In this document: in pieces, positions 1 to 7,962 of the stretch | How the letters are laid out: each line of letters opens with the position of its first letter | Position numbering within the stretch: position 1 is the first letter of the stretch | DNA from: an uncultured Alphaproteobacteria bacterium | Lineage (GTDB): Bacteria > Pseudomonadota > Alphaproteobacteria > RF32 > CAG-239 | Assembly (NCBI GenBank): GCA_934254925.1 | Contig: CAKQMD010000003.1 | Span: 40,767-104,766, forward strand | Direction: 5' to 3' | Length of the DNA stretch: 64,000 nucleotides | Made by a program: the position numbers and the translations under genes | The notes under the pieces: generated by a model | Told to the model about the DNA's origin: nothing | Seen by the model: the letters and a program-made list of their open reading frames with translations, nothing else | Database searches by the model: none

Positions 1-117
1 GATTTTTGCCATATTTCACCTCGAATCAAAAATTTTCTGAGTATAAGTCTAGCAAAACTATCTTAATAAAACTTAAAAGACGTTAAGATAACGCATCAAC
101 CAGTGACGCAGGAAAAA

Positions 118-1557
118 ATGCCGCAGACTTTGTTGTTTTTGTTTATTGTCAGTTTAGAACCGCTGCTGATGCATTTGCAGTTGTTTCCGCATATCGATTT
201 TGGCAGCGCTTATGCCTTTGTCGTTTATTTTCAGGCATTGTTGTTTTTCGGCTTTTTGCTGACGCTGCGGCGACGTTGGGGAATTACCTTTTTTGTTGCG
301 GAAGCGTTGGTCTTTTGGCTGTTGTTGCTTTATCATCGTCATTTTGAAGATCCCCTGACGCTGACGATTGCGACGACGCAATTATATGAAGGGCTGACTT
401 TTGCCGGCAAGAGCCCGCGGTCTTTATGGAATTGGCAGATCGGACTTGTATTGGTCGCGCTGCTGTTTAAAATCGTTTTCATGAAGCGTTGGTATCGCCC
501 CTTATACCCGGCCGGTTTGTTTCGCTTGGTGTTTTTTGTGCCTTTTCTGGCCTTGGGCGTCGTCACTTTCCGCAACTTTCACCGTCAGCCGTTCTATAAC
601 ATGGATTTTCGGATTTATGCTGCCAGTCTGGGGTATCCGCAAGCCTGGATTTATGAGGTCTTTACTACCCTGGACCGCAGCCTTCTGATCGACAAGACCG
701 TGGAGGCCTCCGCCGAAACCCTTGAGACCTTGCCGCCGGAACTTCAAGGCTTGTCCCTGCCGAACAACGTTTATTTGATTCAGGTGGAAAGTTTTGACTA
801 CCAAGCTTTCAGCGCGCGGGTCAATCAGAAGCCGCTGATGCCTTTTTTGAACCAAATCGCCGATTCCGCGGTGGTCTACCACTTGACGGATGCGCCGCAT
901 TATGCCTCGTCCAACGTTGATTTTACGATTTTGACCGGCGCGACCAATTCCCGAGATTTTTACATGGTGATGTATTACCTGCATCCCTGGAAGGTTTATC
1001 GGGAAGTAGAAACCCTGCCGAAGATCATGCGACAAAAGGGCTATTATAACAGTTTTTACCATGGTTTTACCCGTCGTTTTTATGAGCGCGGCGTCAATTA
1101 TGAACGAATGGCCTTTGATCGCCTTTATTTCAGTGAAGACCTGCCCATAACCGCAAAAGAAGGCAAATGGGGTTACCGTGATGCGGATCTTTTGTCCTTT
1201 GTGAGCGAAGACAACCGCAAAAATCCGGCGCCCAAGAAGTTCAATTTCATCATTACCGTCAGTTCACACGAACCTTTTGAAGTCGGCGAAATCCATCGGA
1301 AACCTTTTTCTCGTCCCGGAAATCGCCGAGAGCTCTATTATAACAGCATGAATTATGTGGACCAAGCGCTGCAACGTCTGATAACCCAAGCGCCGAACGA
1401 TTCTTTGTTTATTGTTTATTCTGATCACGCGGCCGACGTTCTGGAAAAAGAAGACACGCTGCTGCTGATTTATGACAAACGCGCCACGCGCCCTCATCGC
1501 AGTACCTATAGTTTTTATAAGATGCCGTTGCTGATCAAAACCTTGCTCAAACAATAA
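118..1557 (+). CDS. Membrane-anchored sulfatase/LtaS-like phospho-transferase
   Basis: Likely alkaline-phosphatase-superfamily enzyme of the lipoteichoic-acid-synthase/OpgB type, which moves phosphoglycerol- or phosphoethanolamine-like groups onto envelope glycans or lipids on the outer face of the inner membrane. About five hydrophobic segments fill the first 165 residues. The soluble domain shows family landmarks: QVESFD near 221 (metal-binding Glu), an ASSNVDF stretch near 263 where the nucleophile normally lies, ITVSSHEPF near 381 and SDHAADV near 440 (Asp-His metal ligands). The usual nucleophilic Thr appears to be Ser here. An in-frame GTG lies at 103, but ATG 118 has an AGGA ribosome site five bases upstream and starts directly at the first membrane segment. 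It is convergent with the pilin genes and appears monocistronic. The fold is fairly secure; the substrate is unknown. Confidence 0.75.
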   Translation: MPQTLLFLFIVSLEPLLMHLQLFPHIDFGSAYAFVVYFQALLFFGFLLTLRRRWGITFFVAEALVFWLLLLYHRHFEDPLTLTIATTQLYEGLTFAGKSPRSLWNWQIGLVLVALLFKIVFMKRWYRPLYPAGLFRLVFFVPFLALGVVTFRNFHRQPFYNMDFRIYAASLGYPQAWIYEVFTTLDRSLLIDKTVEASAETLETLPPELQGLSLPNNVYLIQVESFDYQAFSARVNQKPLMPFLNQIADSAVVYHLTDAPHYASSNVDFTILTGATNSRDFYMVMYYLHPWKVYREVETLPKIMRQKGYYNSFYHGFTRRFYERGVNYERMAFDRLYFSEDLPITAKEGKWGYRDADLLSFVSEDNRKNPAPKKFNFIITVSSHEPFEVGEIHRKPFSRPGNRRELYYNSMNYVDQALQRLITQAPNDSLFIVYSDHAADVLEKEDTLLLIYDKRATRPHRSTYSFYKMPLLIKTLLKQ

Positions 1558-1584
1558 GCCTAAGTTTCAGCAATATATTGTCCT

Positions 1585-1611
1585 AAAAAAGCCCTGCCAC
1601 AAGGGCAGGGC
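1585..1611 (-). terminator. Rho-independent terminator of pilin gene 1
   Basis: A perfect 8-bp GC-rich stem (GCCCTGCC at 1591-1598 pairing with GGCAGGGC at 1604-1611) is followed, on the minus strand, by a run of six T. It lies about 25 bp beyond the stop of the first pilin gene. The plus-strand side has no T tract, so it serves the pilin rather than the convergent transferase gene. Confidence 0.85.
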
Positions 1612-1635
1612 CGGAGAAGATCCGCTGACGCGAGG

Positions 1636-2247
1636 TTAGTAATAGGTCCAAAGAATGCTGTTGTTGGTGTCCTTGGAGGCGCATTCGGCTGCAGCCTGTC
1701 CCAGCGAAATGGGGAGCTCGGTCGTAAGGGTTGTGCCGCCGGGTGTATGAACATTACCGCCCCCGGAAGAAACGTCCTCATCCCCTCCGTCGGAAGAGCT
1801 GCCGGAAGAACCGCTGCTGACTTGAATACTGTACAAACCTTCAGTACCCCAGTCGGAAGATGCCAGAGAAGTACAAGTTTCGCGTCCCAAGCCTTTGAAC
1901 TCGATTTGGAAACGTGCCACGTTGCCATCCTGAGCCTTGACGACAACGTCACCGCCGAAGGCATTGACGAACTTTTTGGAAGTTTGCACCATGTCTTGCG
2001 GCAAAATATTGTATTGATAAGCCGTTTCCGTGGTCAAACCCGCATAACTGGAAGCCGTGGCATAGGCCGTCCGAATGTTGATCAATAACATCGACATTTG
2101 ATCCTGCGCCTTGGTCAGCTTAAATTTGGCCATGGCTTTGGAATAACCGGAAATACCGCCGACCGACAAGACACCGATAATGGCCAGCACGCCGAGCATT
2201 TCCACCATGGAACGTCCGGCTTGTTCGATTTTTGTGAATGTTAACAT
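1636..2247 (-). CDS. Type IVb major pilin paralog 1 (PilS-like prepilin)
   Basis: Prepilin of 203 residues. A short leader ends in Gly followed by RSMVE, so the glycine is at -1 and the conserved glutamate at +5 of the mature protein, as required by prepilin peptidase. A hydrophobic N-terminal helix follows (MLGVLAIIGVLSVGG). The next 50 residues (KLTKAQDQMSMLLINIRTAY and on) are almost identical in the four tandem paralogs. The C-terminal half is variable and here holds a Gly/Ser/Asp-rich loop. Two cysteines (ETC and AECASKD contexts) probably form the pilin disulfide, and the chain ends in WTYY. An AAGGAG site precedes the ATG. The gene has its own promoter and terminator and is the last of four. 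It probably forms the fibre of the R64-type pilus encoded upstream. The prepilin peptidase gene is outside the window. Confidence 0.88.
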   Translation of the reverse strand: MLTFTKIEQAGRSMVEMLGVLAIIGVLSVGGISGYSKAMAKFKLTKAQDQMSMLLINIRTAYATASSYAGLTTETAYQYNILPQDMVQTSKKFVNAFGGDVVVKAQDGNVARFQIEFKGLGRETCTSLASSDWGTEGLYSIQVSSGSSGSSSDGGDEDVSSGGGNVHTPGGTTLTTELPISLGQAAAECASKDTNNSILWTYY

Positions 2248-2287
2248 GATCTTTCTCCTTAAAAAAAATTTTTCACTCTATAGGGAA

Positions 2288-2316
2288 ATTATAGCAAAGC
2301 CCCTTAACGGCGACAA
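2288..2316 (-). promoter_or_regulatory. Sigma-70-type promoter of pilin gene 1
   Basis: On the minus strand, a TTGTCG -35 (2311-2316) is separated by 17 bp from a consensus TATAAT -10 (2288-2293). TGC directly before it makes an extended -10. It is about 40 bp upstream of the pilin 1 start and downstream of the pilin 2 terminator, so pilin 1 can be transcribed alone. Confidence 0.7.
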
Positions 2317-2373
2317 TATCTCCTTAGCCATAAAAAGGGATCAGAGGATTATAACTTTAGTTATTCCGAAGTT

Positions 2374-2402
2374 ATAAAAAAGGCCCTGATAAAACAGGGC
2401 CC
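2374..2402 (-). terminator. Terminator of pilin gene 2
   Basis: A 7-bp perfect stem (GGCCCTG at 2382-2388 with CAGGGCC at 2395-2401) is followed on the minus strand by six T. It lies about 25 bp past the pilin 2 stop. A second inverted repeat, ATAACTT/AAGTTAT at 2351-2375, follows at once and may extend the structure or act as an operator for pilin 1. Confidence 0.8.
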
Positions 2403-2424
2403 GATCAGAGGAGTCAAAAAGAAA

Positions 2425-3006
2425 CTAGTAATAATACCAGGTAATGGTGTTGGTGGCGTCTTTGGTGTCGCAGTAGCCTTCACTGTTTGCGTCTTTTAAA
2501 GTGATCGGCAGTTTGCCTTTGGCTCCGTCACCGCCGCCGCCGGGCGTATGATAACCGGCCGTTCCCACCATAATACCGGCCAAACCTTCGGTACCCCAGT
2601 CGGAGGAGGCCAAAGAAGCACAGGTTTCTTTACCTAACCCACTGAATTTTATGTAAAAACGCGAAACATCGGCGGCATCGGTTTTGGAACCTGTTCCGAT
2701 CTCTACCGCACCGCCGAAAGCGTTGACGAAAACGCTGGAAGTCTGAACCATGTCTTGCGGCAAGATATTGTATTGATAAGCCGTTTCCGTTTCCAAACCG
2801 GAGTAACTGGAGGCCGTGGCATAGGCCGTCCGAATATTGATCAACAGCATCGACATTTGATCCTGCGCCTTGGTCAGCTTAAACTTGGCCATGGCCTTGG
2901 AATAACCGGAAATACCGCCGACCGACAAGACGCCGATAATGGCCAGCACGCCGAGCATTTCCACCATGGAACGTCCGGCTTGTTCGATTCTCGAAAACTT
3001 TAACAT
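2425..3006 (-). CDS. Type IVb major pilin paralog 2
   Basis: Second tandem prepilin, 193 residues, with the same Gly|RSMVE processing site and hydrophobic helix as its neighbours. The N-terminal third is nearly identical to paralogs 1 and 4. The C-terminal half diverges, with a shorter Gly-rich loop (TPGGGGDGAKG) and a last stretch holding YCDTKD and ending WYYY. Both presumed disulfide cysteines are kept. The ATG has a strong GAGGAG site. The upstream gap holds an imperfect palindrome (3037-3060) and the terminator of pilin 3, so it is probably a separate transcription unit, although no convincing -35/-10 pair was found. Confidence 0.88.
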   Translation of the reverse strand: MLKFSRIEQAGRSMVEMLGVLAIIGVLSVGGISGYSKAMAKFKLTKAQDQMSMLLINIRTAYATASSYSGLETETAYQYNILPQDMVQTSSVFVNAFGGAVEIGTGSKTDAADVSRFYIKFSGLGKETCASLASSDWGTEGLAGIMVGTAGYHTPGGGGDGAKGKLPITLKDANSEGYCDTKDATNTITWYYY

Positions 3007-3036
3007 ATTTTTTTCTCCTCATCTTAATAATTTGTT

Positions 3037-3060
3037 TTGTGCAACCGTAAGACGGCACAA
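3037..3060. promoter_or_regulatory. Imperfect palindrome upstream of pilin gene 2
   Basis: TTGTGC and GCACAA flank an inner CCGT/ACGG pair, making a 24-bp dyad about 30 bp upstream of the pilin 2 start. It has no T tract and lies outside the terminators, so a protein-binding site or 5' leader hairpin is possible. No matching regulator was identified. Confidence 0.3.
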
Positions 3061-3161
3061 CCTTTTCTTCCGGTTTGCTTGCCGAAAAAGAAGGAAAAGC
3101 GTCAAATCTTATTTTCAATTATAAGGAAAATAAATTAAGAAATCATGAACGTTTGATAGAC

Positions 3162-3187
3162 AAAAAGCCCCGCGAAGCCACGGGGTC
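3162..3187 (-). terminator. Probable terminator of pilin gene 3
   Basis: A short GC stem (CCCCG at 3168-3172 with CGGGG at 3181-3185, extended by a G-T pair) is followed on the minus strand by five T. It lies just past the stop of pilin 3. It is weaker than the other three pilin terminators, so some read-through to pilin 2 is plausible. Confidence 0.6.
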
Positions 3188-3214
3188 AATTTGAGGAAAG
3201 ACCATGGAACGATG

Positions 3215-3799
3215 TCAGTAATAAGTCCAGCGAATGGCATTTGTCGCGTCTTTTGAGGCACATTCGATATTTGCCCGTGACAAGACGATCGGCAGGCTGC
3301 GCTCAATATCGTCGGAATATTGCAAAGTGTGGGATTCGTTAAACGTCGGCGCCGCCGATCCGTCGGAAGCTGTACCGACTTCAATGCTGTGCAGACCTTC
3401 GGTACCCCAGTCGGAAGTCGCCAGGGAGATGCAGGTTTCTTTACCCAGGCCGCGCAGTTCAATCGTAAACCGGGAGTCCGTATCCGTTCCCACCACGATT
3501 TCACCGCCGAAAGCGTTGACGAATTGGGTTGAGGTTTGAGCCATTTCCTTGGGCAGAATATTATATTCGTAAGCCGTCTGCGTCGTCAGCCCGGCATAGC
3601 CCGAAGAAGTGGCATAAGCCGTCCGAATATTGATCAACAGCATCGACATTTGGTCTTGTGCTTTTGTTAACTTATACTTGGCCATGGCCTTGGAATAACC
3701 GGAAATGCCGCCGACCGACAAAACGCCGATAATGGCCAGCACGCCAAGCATTTCCACCATGGAACGCCCGGCCTGTTCGATTTTTGCGATTGTAGACAT
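3215..3799 (-). CDS. Type IVb major pilin paralog 3
   Basis: Third tandem prepilin, 194 residues from the chosen start. The reading frame is open for 16 codons further upstream, but the ATG at 3799 has an AGGAG site seven bases before it and gives the same short leader as its paralogs (MSTIAKIEQAG|RSMVE). This copy is the most diverged of the four: KYKLTKAQ instead of KFKLTKAQ, KEMAQTSTQFVNAFGGE in the middle, and a Ser/Ala-rich loop with no TPGG motif. Both cysteines and the WTYY ending are kept. It probably encodes an alternative or co-assembled subunit of the pilus. Confidence 0.87.
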   Translation of the reverse strand: MSTIAKIEQAGRSMVEMLGVLAIIGVLSVGGISGYSKAMAKYKLTKAQDQMSMLLINIRTAYATSSGYAGLTTQTAYEYNILPKEMAQTSTQFVNAFGGEIVVGTDTDSRFTIELRGLGKETCISLATSDWGTEGLHSIEVGTASDGSAAPTFNESHTLQYSDDIERSLPIVLSRANIECASKDATNAIRWTYY

Positions 3800-3895
3800 G
3801 GTCTTTCTCCTGCTTAAGTCACTCTTTTCAGTATATAGTTTAACCAATTAACAAAGTCTGAACAAGAGTATCTTTAGTCATAAAAATTTAGCTGA

Positions 3896-3920
3896 AAAAT
3901 CCCCGGAAAACGGGGATTTT
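3896..3920 (-). terminator. Terminator of pilin gene 4
   Basis: A perfect 10-bp stem, AAAATCCCCG (3896-3905) with CGGGGATTTT (3911-3920), with loop GAAAA. A/T-rich arms make it work in either direction. It sits 18 bp past the pilin 4 stop and separates pilin 4 from pilin 3. Confidence 0.85.
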
Positions 3921-3937
3921 CAGGCTGAATATAAACT

Positions 3938-4516
3938 TTAGTAATAAGTCCAGCGAATGGCGTTCCCCGTATCCTTGGAGGCGCATTCCGTCGCAGCCTG
4001 GCCTAAAGGAATGGGAAGTTTCGTCGCGTCAGTTGTACCGCCGGGTGTATGAGCCGGCGCCGTATCGGCGGCAAAGGTTCCCGTGGCGTTCACGTCAACG
4101 CCGAGCAAACCTTCAGTACCCCAGTCGGAAGATGCCAGAGAAGTACAGGTTTCGCGTCCCAAGCCGCGGAAGATGATCTGAAAGCGCGCTTTGTTGGTTG
4201 GGGTCAAAACTTCTACCTCGCCGCCGAAAGCGTTGACAAAAACGCTGGAAGTCTGAACCATGTCCTGCGGCAAAATATTGTATTGATAAGCCGTTTCCGT
4301 TGTCAAGCCGTCATAACTTGCCGCCGTGGCATAGGCTGTACGGATATTAATCAGCAGCATCGACATTTGGTCTTGCGCTTTTGTCAGCTTAAATTTGGCC
4401 ATCGCCTTAGAATAGCCGGAAATACCGCCGACCGACAAGACGCCGATAATAGCCAGCACGCCGAGCATTTCCACCATGGAACGGCCCGCTTGTTCAGTTT
4501 TTCTCCATTGCTTCAT
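3938..4516 (-). CDS. Type IVb major pilin paralog 4
   Basis: The first of the four tandem prepilins in transcription order (192 residues), placed 50 bp after the pilin-like gene that ends the pilus operon. It keeps the Gly|RSMVE site, N-terminal helix, middle block (NILPQDMVQTSSVFVNAFGG), both cysteines and the WTYY terminus. The variable loop is Thr/Ala/Asp-rich. An AGGAG site lies nine bases before the ATG. With no terminator between it and the operon upstream, this copy is probably co-transcribed with pilL-pilR, while the other three can be transcribed on their own. Confidence 0.88.
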   Translation of the reverse strand: MKQWRKTEQAGRSMVEMLGVLAIIGVLSVGGISGYSKAMAKFKLTKAQDQMSMLLINIRTAYATAASYDGLTTETAYQYNILPQDMVQTSSVFVNAFGGEVEVLTPTNKARFQIIFRGLGRETCTSLASSDWGTEGLLGVDVNATGTFAADTAPAHTPGGTTDATKLPIPLGQAATECASKDTGNAIRWTYY

Positions 4517-4566
4517 GTAAAAGATCTCCTGATATATGTAGTCAAAGTCTGTGGCTTTGTTCTTGA

Positions 4567-5151
4567 TTATTCAACACGCCAGAGCAATGTGTTTTTCTCA
4601 ATACATATATCTTTAATCTTTTTATAATTAATTGGCAACTTCTTTTTACCCCCCCAAGTATAATTTTCTTCAAATTTTTTATTGAAGACACTGAAGAGGA
4701 CCACGTTCAACATGAAGCTGTCGTTGAAGTTGTGGGCTGCAAGAGCCTCGCAGTTTTTTTTGTCAAGACCTGTGAGGACAATGTCAAAAAAACGGCTCCC
4801 CGGCATAACGGTATAACCTTCTTTGCCGGTACCGATTTTGATTTCCGTCTGAAAAGGGCTCAACAATCGGCCGTCAACCGCCATTCCTTCGGGATATAAC
4901 CGATTGTTGAGAACTTCTTTGTTGTTAAGGCCCCAATAGCTGGGACGATTGCGGTAAAAGCGCTGTATCTTCTGTTGCAGGGCTTCTATCTGAGCAGCCG
5001 CGACCTGAACTTGGGTCGATTCTCGCGGCGAAGAGCAGGTAAAGGGCAAAACCAAGATCAGAATCAAAAGTCCGACTGCGCCTGCCGCCGCGGCACAAAG
5101 CTTTCGGCGGCTGATGAAACGGATTTTGCTCACAAATGCCGAGACGGACAT
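4567..5151 (-). CDS. Pilin-like protein lacking a prepilin cleavage site
   Basis: About 194 residues from the ATG at 5151, chosen because GGGAG lies just before it and it starts five bases after the pilR stop; upstream codons would overlap pilR. A basic N-terminus and one TM helix (about 18-36) replace the prepilin leader, and no Gly-x4-Glu site is visible. The rest follows the pilin plan: a helix ending near RPSYWGLN, a LYPEGM block aligning with NILPQDM of the pilins, a KIGTG strand, and two cysteines at the pilin positions (KKNCEAL and DICIEKN), ending LLWRVE. It looks like a pilin descendant now fixed in the inner membrane, perhaps an assembly platform or initiation subunit. Its role is inferred only from homology and from its position between pilR and the pilins. 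Confidence 0.65.
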   Translation of the reverse strand: MSVSAFVSKIRFISRRKLCAAAAGAVGLLILILVLPFTCSSPRESTQVQVAAAQIEALQQKIQRFYRNRPSYWGLNNKEVLNNRLYPEGMAVDGRLLSPFQTEIKIGTGKEGYTVMPGSRFFDIVLTGLDKKNCEALAAHNFNDSFMLNVVLFSVFNKKFEENYTWGGKKKLPINYKKIKDICIEKNTLLWRVE

Positions 5152-5155
5152 TTTT

Positions 5156-6277
5156 TTAAGCTCCCATACTGCTGGTAATTTGGTCTTGCATCTCAAAAGT
5201 ACCCATCACCGCCCAGGCGATGACGCCGGCAATGGCCAATAACGCAACCATGTTCAAGATGGAAGCTTTCTGCTCAATCAGATAAACGGATTCCTCCAGC
5301 CATTCGTTTGCCAAATTTTCCAGGGCTTCTTCAAAATTGTCCAGTTCGGAATAGATTTTCAAATCGGCGATAATCTCGGGATCTGGAAATGTCAGGCCGG
5401 TTTTGCTTAACGCCTGTCCCAGGTTGTCACCGTTGTTGACGTAAATCAGCGTCTTGTCGATCCGTTCCTTCAAATACCGGCTGGCGTCTCGCCGCAAAGC
5501 GCGCATGGCGGTGGAGACCGGCGTTCCGCCCTTAACTAAGGCCGAAAGTGCCAAAAGCCAGCTGATTCCGGTAAAAATCTTATACAGGGACCAAGGCGGA
5601 ACATGATCAAACCAAGCGCGGATTTGCCCGGTCCAAACGCCGATGGTAAAATAAATAATGGCCATGATCACCGGCAAGGTCGCAAAAGCCACCATCCAAT
5701 ATTTGCTGATCCAACCCGACAAATCGACCAAATTGCGTGCCAAACCGGTCCAGCGGACGGAAGGTGCCGCGTCGACCATCGGCGGCACCATGTAAACCCC
5801 GATGGCATAAATGATCAAAACCGCCATCATAAACAAAAAACTCGGATAAGCGATGGCGCCAACAATCGGACGAATCATCTTGGTGGATCCTTCGGTCACG
5901 CGGATCAAGTTCACCAAAGCTCCTTCCAGGTCGGAAACGTCGCCGACGGAAAGCATCAGTCTTTCCCGGTCAGGCGCCCAACCGCGCAAAGCGTCGGAAA
6001 AAGGTTCGCCGTTTTGCAGCGAACGGCCCCAATGGGCCAAAGCGATGGCCAAAGGTTCGCCGGGATTCTTGCCGCCGTTGCTGGCACTGTCGTAAAGCAT
6101 GTCAAGCGCGTTCATCAAAGAAAATCGGTTGCGCATCAGAGAAGCGATTTTGCGATAAATTTTCAGGCGAACGCCATTGGACATCTTAATGATCATCCTT
6201 GCATAATATTCTTCCACCTTGTTAAAGCGGCGGATGGCGTTTTGCATTGCTTCCGAGCGTTTAGGTTCAATTGCCAT
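5156..6277 (-). CDS. pilR: PilR-like inner-membrane platform protein (T2SF/GspF family)
   Basis: A 373-residue polytopic protein of the GspF/PilC superfamily. These proteins form the inner-membrane platform that couples the assembly ATPase to pilin addition. The conserved cytoplasmic helical domain (residues 45-130, with FSLMNALDML and the LMLSVGDVSDLEGAL block) is followed by TM helices near 137-163, 192-213 and 337-360, the family's usual topology. It starts 11 bp after the ATPase gene, as pilQ-pilR do in the R64 thin-pilus operon. Gene order supports the PilR name more than sequence detail does. Confidence 0.85.
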   Translation of the reverse strand: MAIEPKRSEAMQNAIRRFNKVEEYYARMIIKMSNGVRLKIYRKIASLMRNRFSLMNALDMLYDSASNGGKNPGEPLAIALAHWGRSLQNGEPFSDALRGWAPDRERLMLSVGDVSDLEGALVNLIRVTEGSTKMIRPIVGAIAYPSFLFMMAVLIIYAIGVYMVPPMVDAAPSVRWTGLARNLVDLSGWISKYWMVAFATLPVIMAIIYFTIGVWTGQIRAWFDHVPPWSLYKIFTGISWLLALSALVKGGTPVSTAMRALRRDASRYLKERIDKTLIYVNNGDNLGQALSKTGLTFPDPEIIADLKIYSELDNFEEALENLANEWLEESVYLIEQKASILNMVALLAIAGVIAWAVMGTFEMQDQITSSMGA

Positions 6278-6288
6278 GGCCTTTTTCC

Positions 6289-7953
6289 TTAATATACCGG
6301 ACGCTGGTCTAACAAGCCGGTCCAGCGTTCCACTTCGTCTAAATCAATATAGCCTTTAAGCATGCGTTCAATGGCGGCGTCCTTGAGGGTGCGTCCGTTC
6401 AGGTCGCTGGTCCAGTAGTCGATGGCTTTGCGGGTTTCGCCGTTGACCATCAATTCCAAAAACATGGCATCCGGCAAAATGATTTCCGGCACGCACATAC
6501 GTCCTTTGATGCCGAGGTTGTTGCAGAATTTGCAGCCCGGACCGCGCACGAAAGTGTTTTCGATTCCGAAATCTCCCAAAGCCGTTTTCAGCCTTTTCAC
6601 CGACGGGGCGTCAAGCCTTTCCTTTACCGACACCCGGCAATGCGGACAGAGTTTTCTGAACAAACGCTGAGAGATCAGCCCTTTGATCAACTCGGGATCA
6701 AGCAGTTTAAATGTTTCCACGCCCATGTCTCGCAAACGCATCAAAATGGCCGGCGCCGAGTTGGCGTGCAGCGTAGACCACATTCCGTGACCGGAAAGCG
6801 CTCCCTGAAAAGTCAGTTGCGCCGCGGCCAAAGCGCGGATTTCTCCCACCATAATCACATCCGGGTCGGAACGCAAAGCCGCCGAAAGCGCTTTAGTAAA
6901 CTGTTCGGCCTTTTCTTCTTCGGTATTGGCGTTGGTCACCGGCATTTGTCTGGCACCGGGAATAGGATATTCCGGAGGGTCTTCCACGGTCAGAAGATTT
7001 AGTTCGTAATTCTTCTCCTGCAGCAGTTTGATCATGTTTCTTTGCAGCGTCGTCGACTTTCCCGATCCCGTCGGCCCGGCGATGATGCTGAGCCCCACCG
7101 GTACGGCGCGCAGACGATAAAACAATTCTTCCTCATATTCGCCGAAGCCCAAAGCCGCCAAGTCGCCCGAACCGTCGGGGTTGTCGTCGGCATAAAGCAG
7201 ACGCATGACCAAATACTGCGATCCGAAAGCGATCGGGTTAAACTGCAGGCGGATGGCCAAAACGTTGTGCGGCAGCATCAGTTTGCCTTTGGATCCGCGC
7301 AACGGGGTCGAACCAAGCTTTTGTGCGCCCTGAAATTCGTTTTGCGCATAGTTTGAGTCGGAAATGTCGGCAGAGGCGAAAGCCGCGCGCACAAAGGATT
7401 CTCCCCATTCTTTGTTATATTCCATTTCGGTCTGCATCATGCCGTTGACGCGAAACATGATCTGTGTGTTGTCCGCCACCACAATGTGAATATCCGACAC
7501 TTTTTGACTGGCCGCCCGCGCCACGACGTTGACGAAGTCTTTCTGCATTTGCAGTTGGTCGAGGTCGGTGTCGACTTCCGCCGAGGTCTGGTTTCTTTCG
7601 CCGAAAGCATAAACGGCGTTTAATTCGTTTTGAGAAACATAGGTAGGCTTGGCGATGTTAAGCTTGCGCTTGCGGGCCAAAACCTCAAAGCTCATGACCC
7701 GGCCGTCGAATTTGTGCGATTCCGAAACCAGGAAACGCCCGTCGGTAAACAGCGCCAAAAGGCGTCGCGTATCATCGTTTATGACCAGAGACGACCCAGG
7801 CAGAGTCTGCAGCTTGTTGCCGTTGGCAAAATATTGTTCAATTCGTCCCAAGGACTTTTTTTCGGGTGCTGTTTCAGGTTGAGCTGCGGCTGCCGTCGTT
7901 TCTGCGGCACCGTTGGACGTCGTCTCTTCTAATTCCTCATTTTCCTCAGCCAT
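6289..7953 (-). CDS. pilQ: PilQ-like type IVb pilus assembly ATPase (GspE/PilB family)
   Basis: A 554-residue secretion ATPase that powers pilin polymerisation from the cytoplasmic side. Walker A is AGPTGSGKST (near 291-300), the Asp-rich/Walker B region is DPDVIMVGEIR (about 361-371), and the His box is GHGMWSTLHANS (about 386-397). A zinc-binding module follows, CPHC near 436 and CKFC near 474, typical of extension ATPases of this class. The first 50 residues are an Ala/Glu-rich tail of low complexity. It lies between pilP and pilR as in R64, with 9-11 bp spacing that suggests translational coupling. No PilT-type retraction ATPase is seen in the window. Confidence 0.9.
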   Translation of the reverse strand: MAEENEELEETTSNGAAETTAAAAQPETAPEKKSLGRIEQYFANGNKLQTLPGSSLVINDDTRRLLALFTDGRFLVSESHKFDGRVMSFEVLARKRKLNIAKPTYVSQNELNAVYAFGERNQTSAEVDTDLDQLQMQKDFVNVVARAASQKVSDIHIVVADNTQIMFRVNGMMQTEMEYNKEWGESFVRAAFASADISDSNYAQNEFQGAQKLGSTPLRGSKGKLMLPHNVLAIRLQFNPIAFGSQYLVMRLLYADDNPDGSGDLAALGFGEYEEELFYRLRAVPVGLSIIAGPTGSGKSTTLQRNMIKLLQEKNYELNLLTVEDPPEYPIPGARQMPVTNANTEEEKAEQFTKALSAALRSDPDVIMVGEIRALAAAQLTFQGALSGHGMWSTLHANSAPAILMRLRDMGVETFKLLDPELIKGLISQRLFRKLCPHCRVSVKERLDAPSVKRLKTALGDFGIENTFVRGPGCKFCNNLGIKGRMCVPEIILPDAMFLELMVNGETRKAIDYWTSDLNGRTLKDAAIERMLKGYIDLDEVERWTGLLDQRPVY

Positions 7954-7962
7954 TTCCTGTCA

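Noticed and set aside
1..102. Search for a promoter or partial gene before the first gene
   Set aside because: The stretch is AT-rich but no convincing -35/-10 pair or coding segment was seen.
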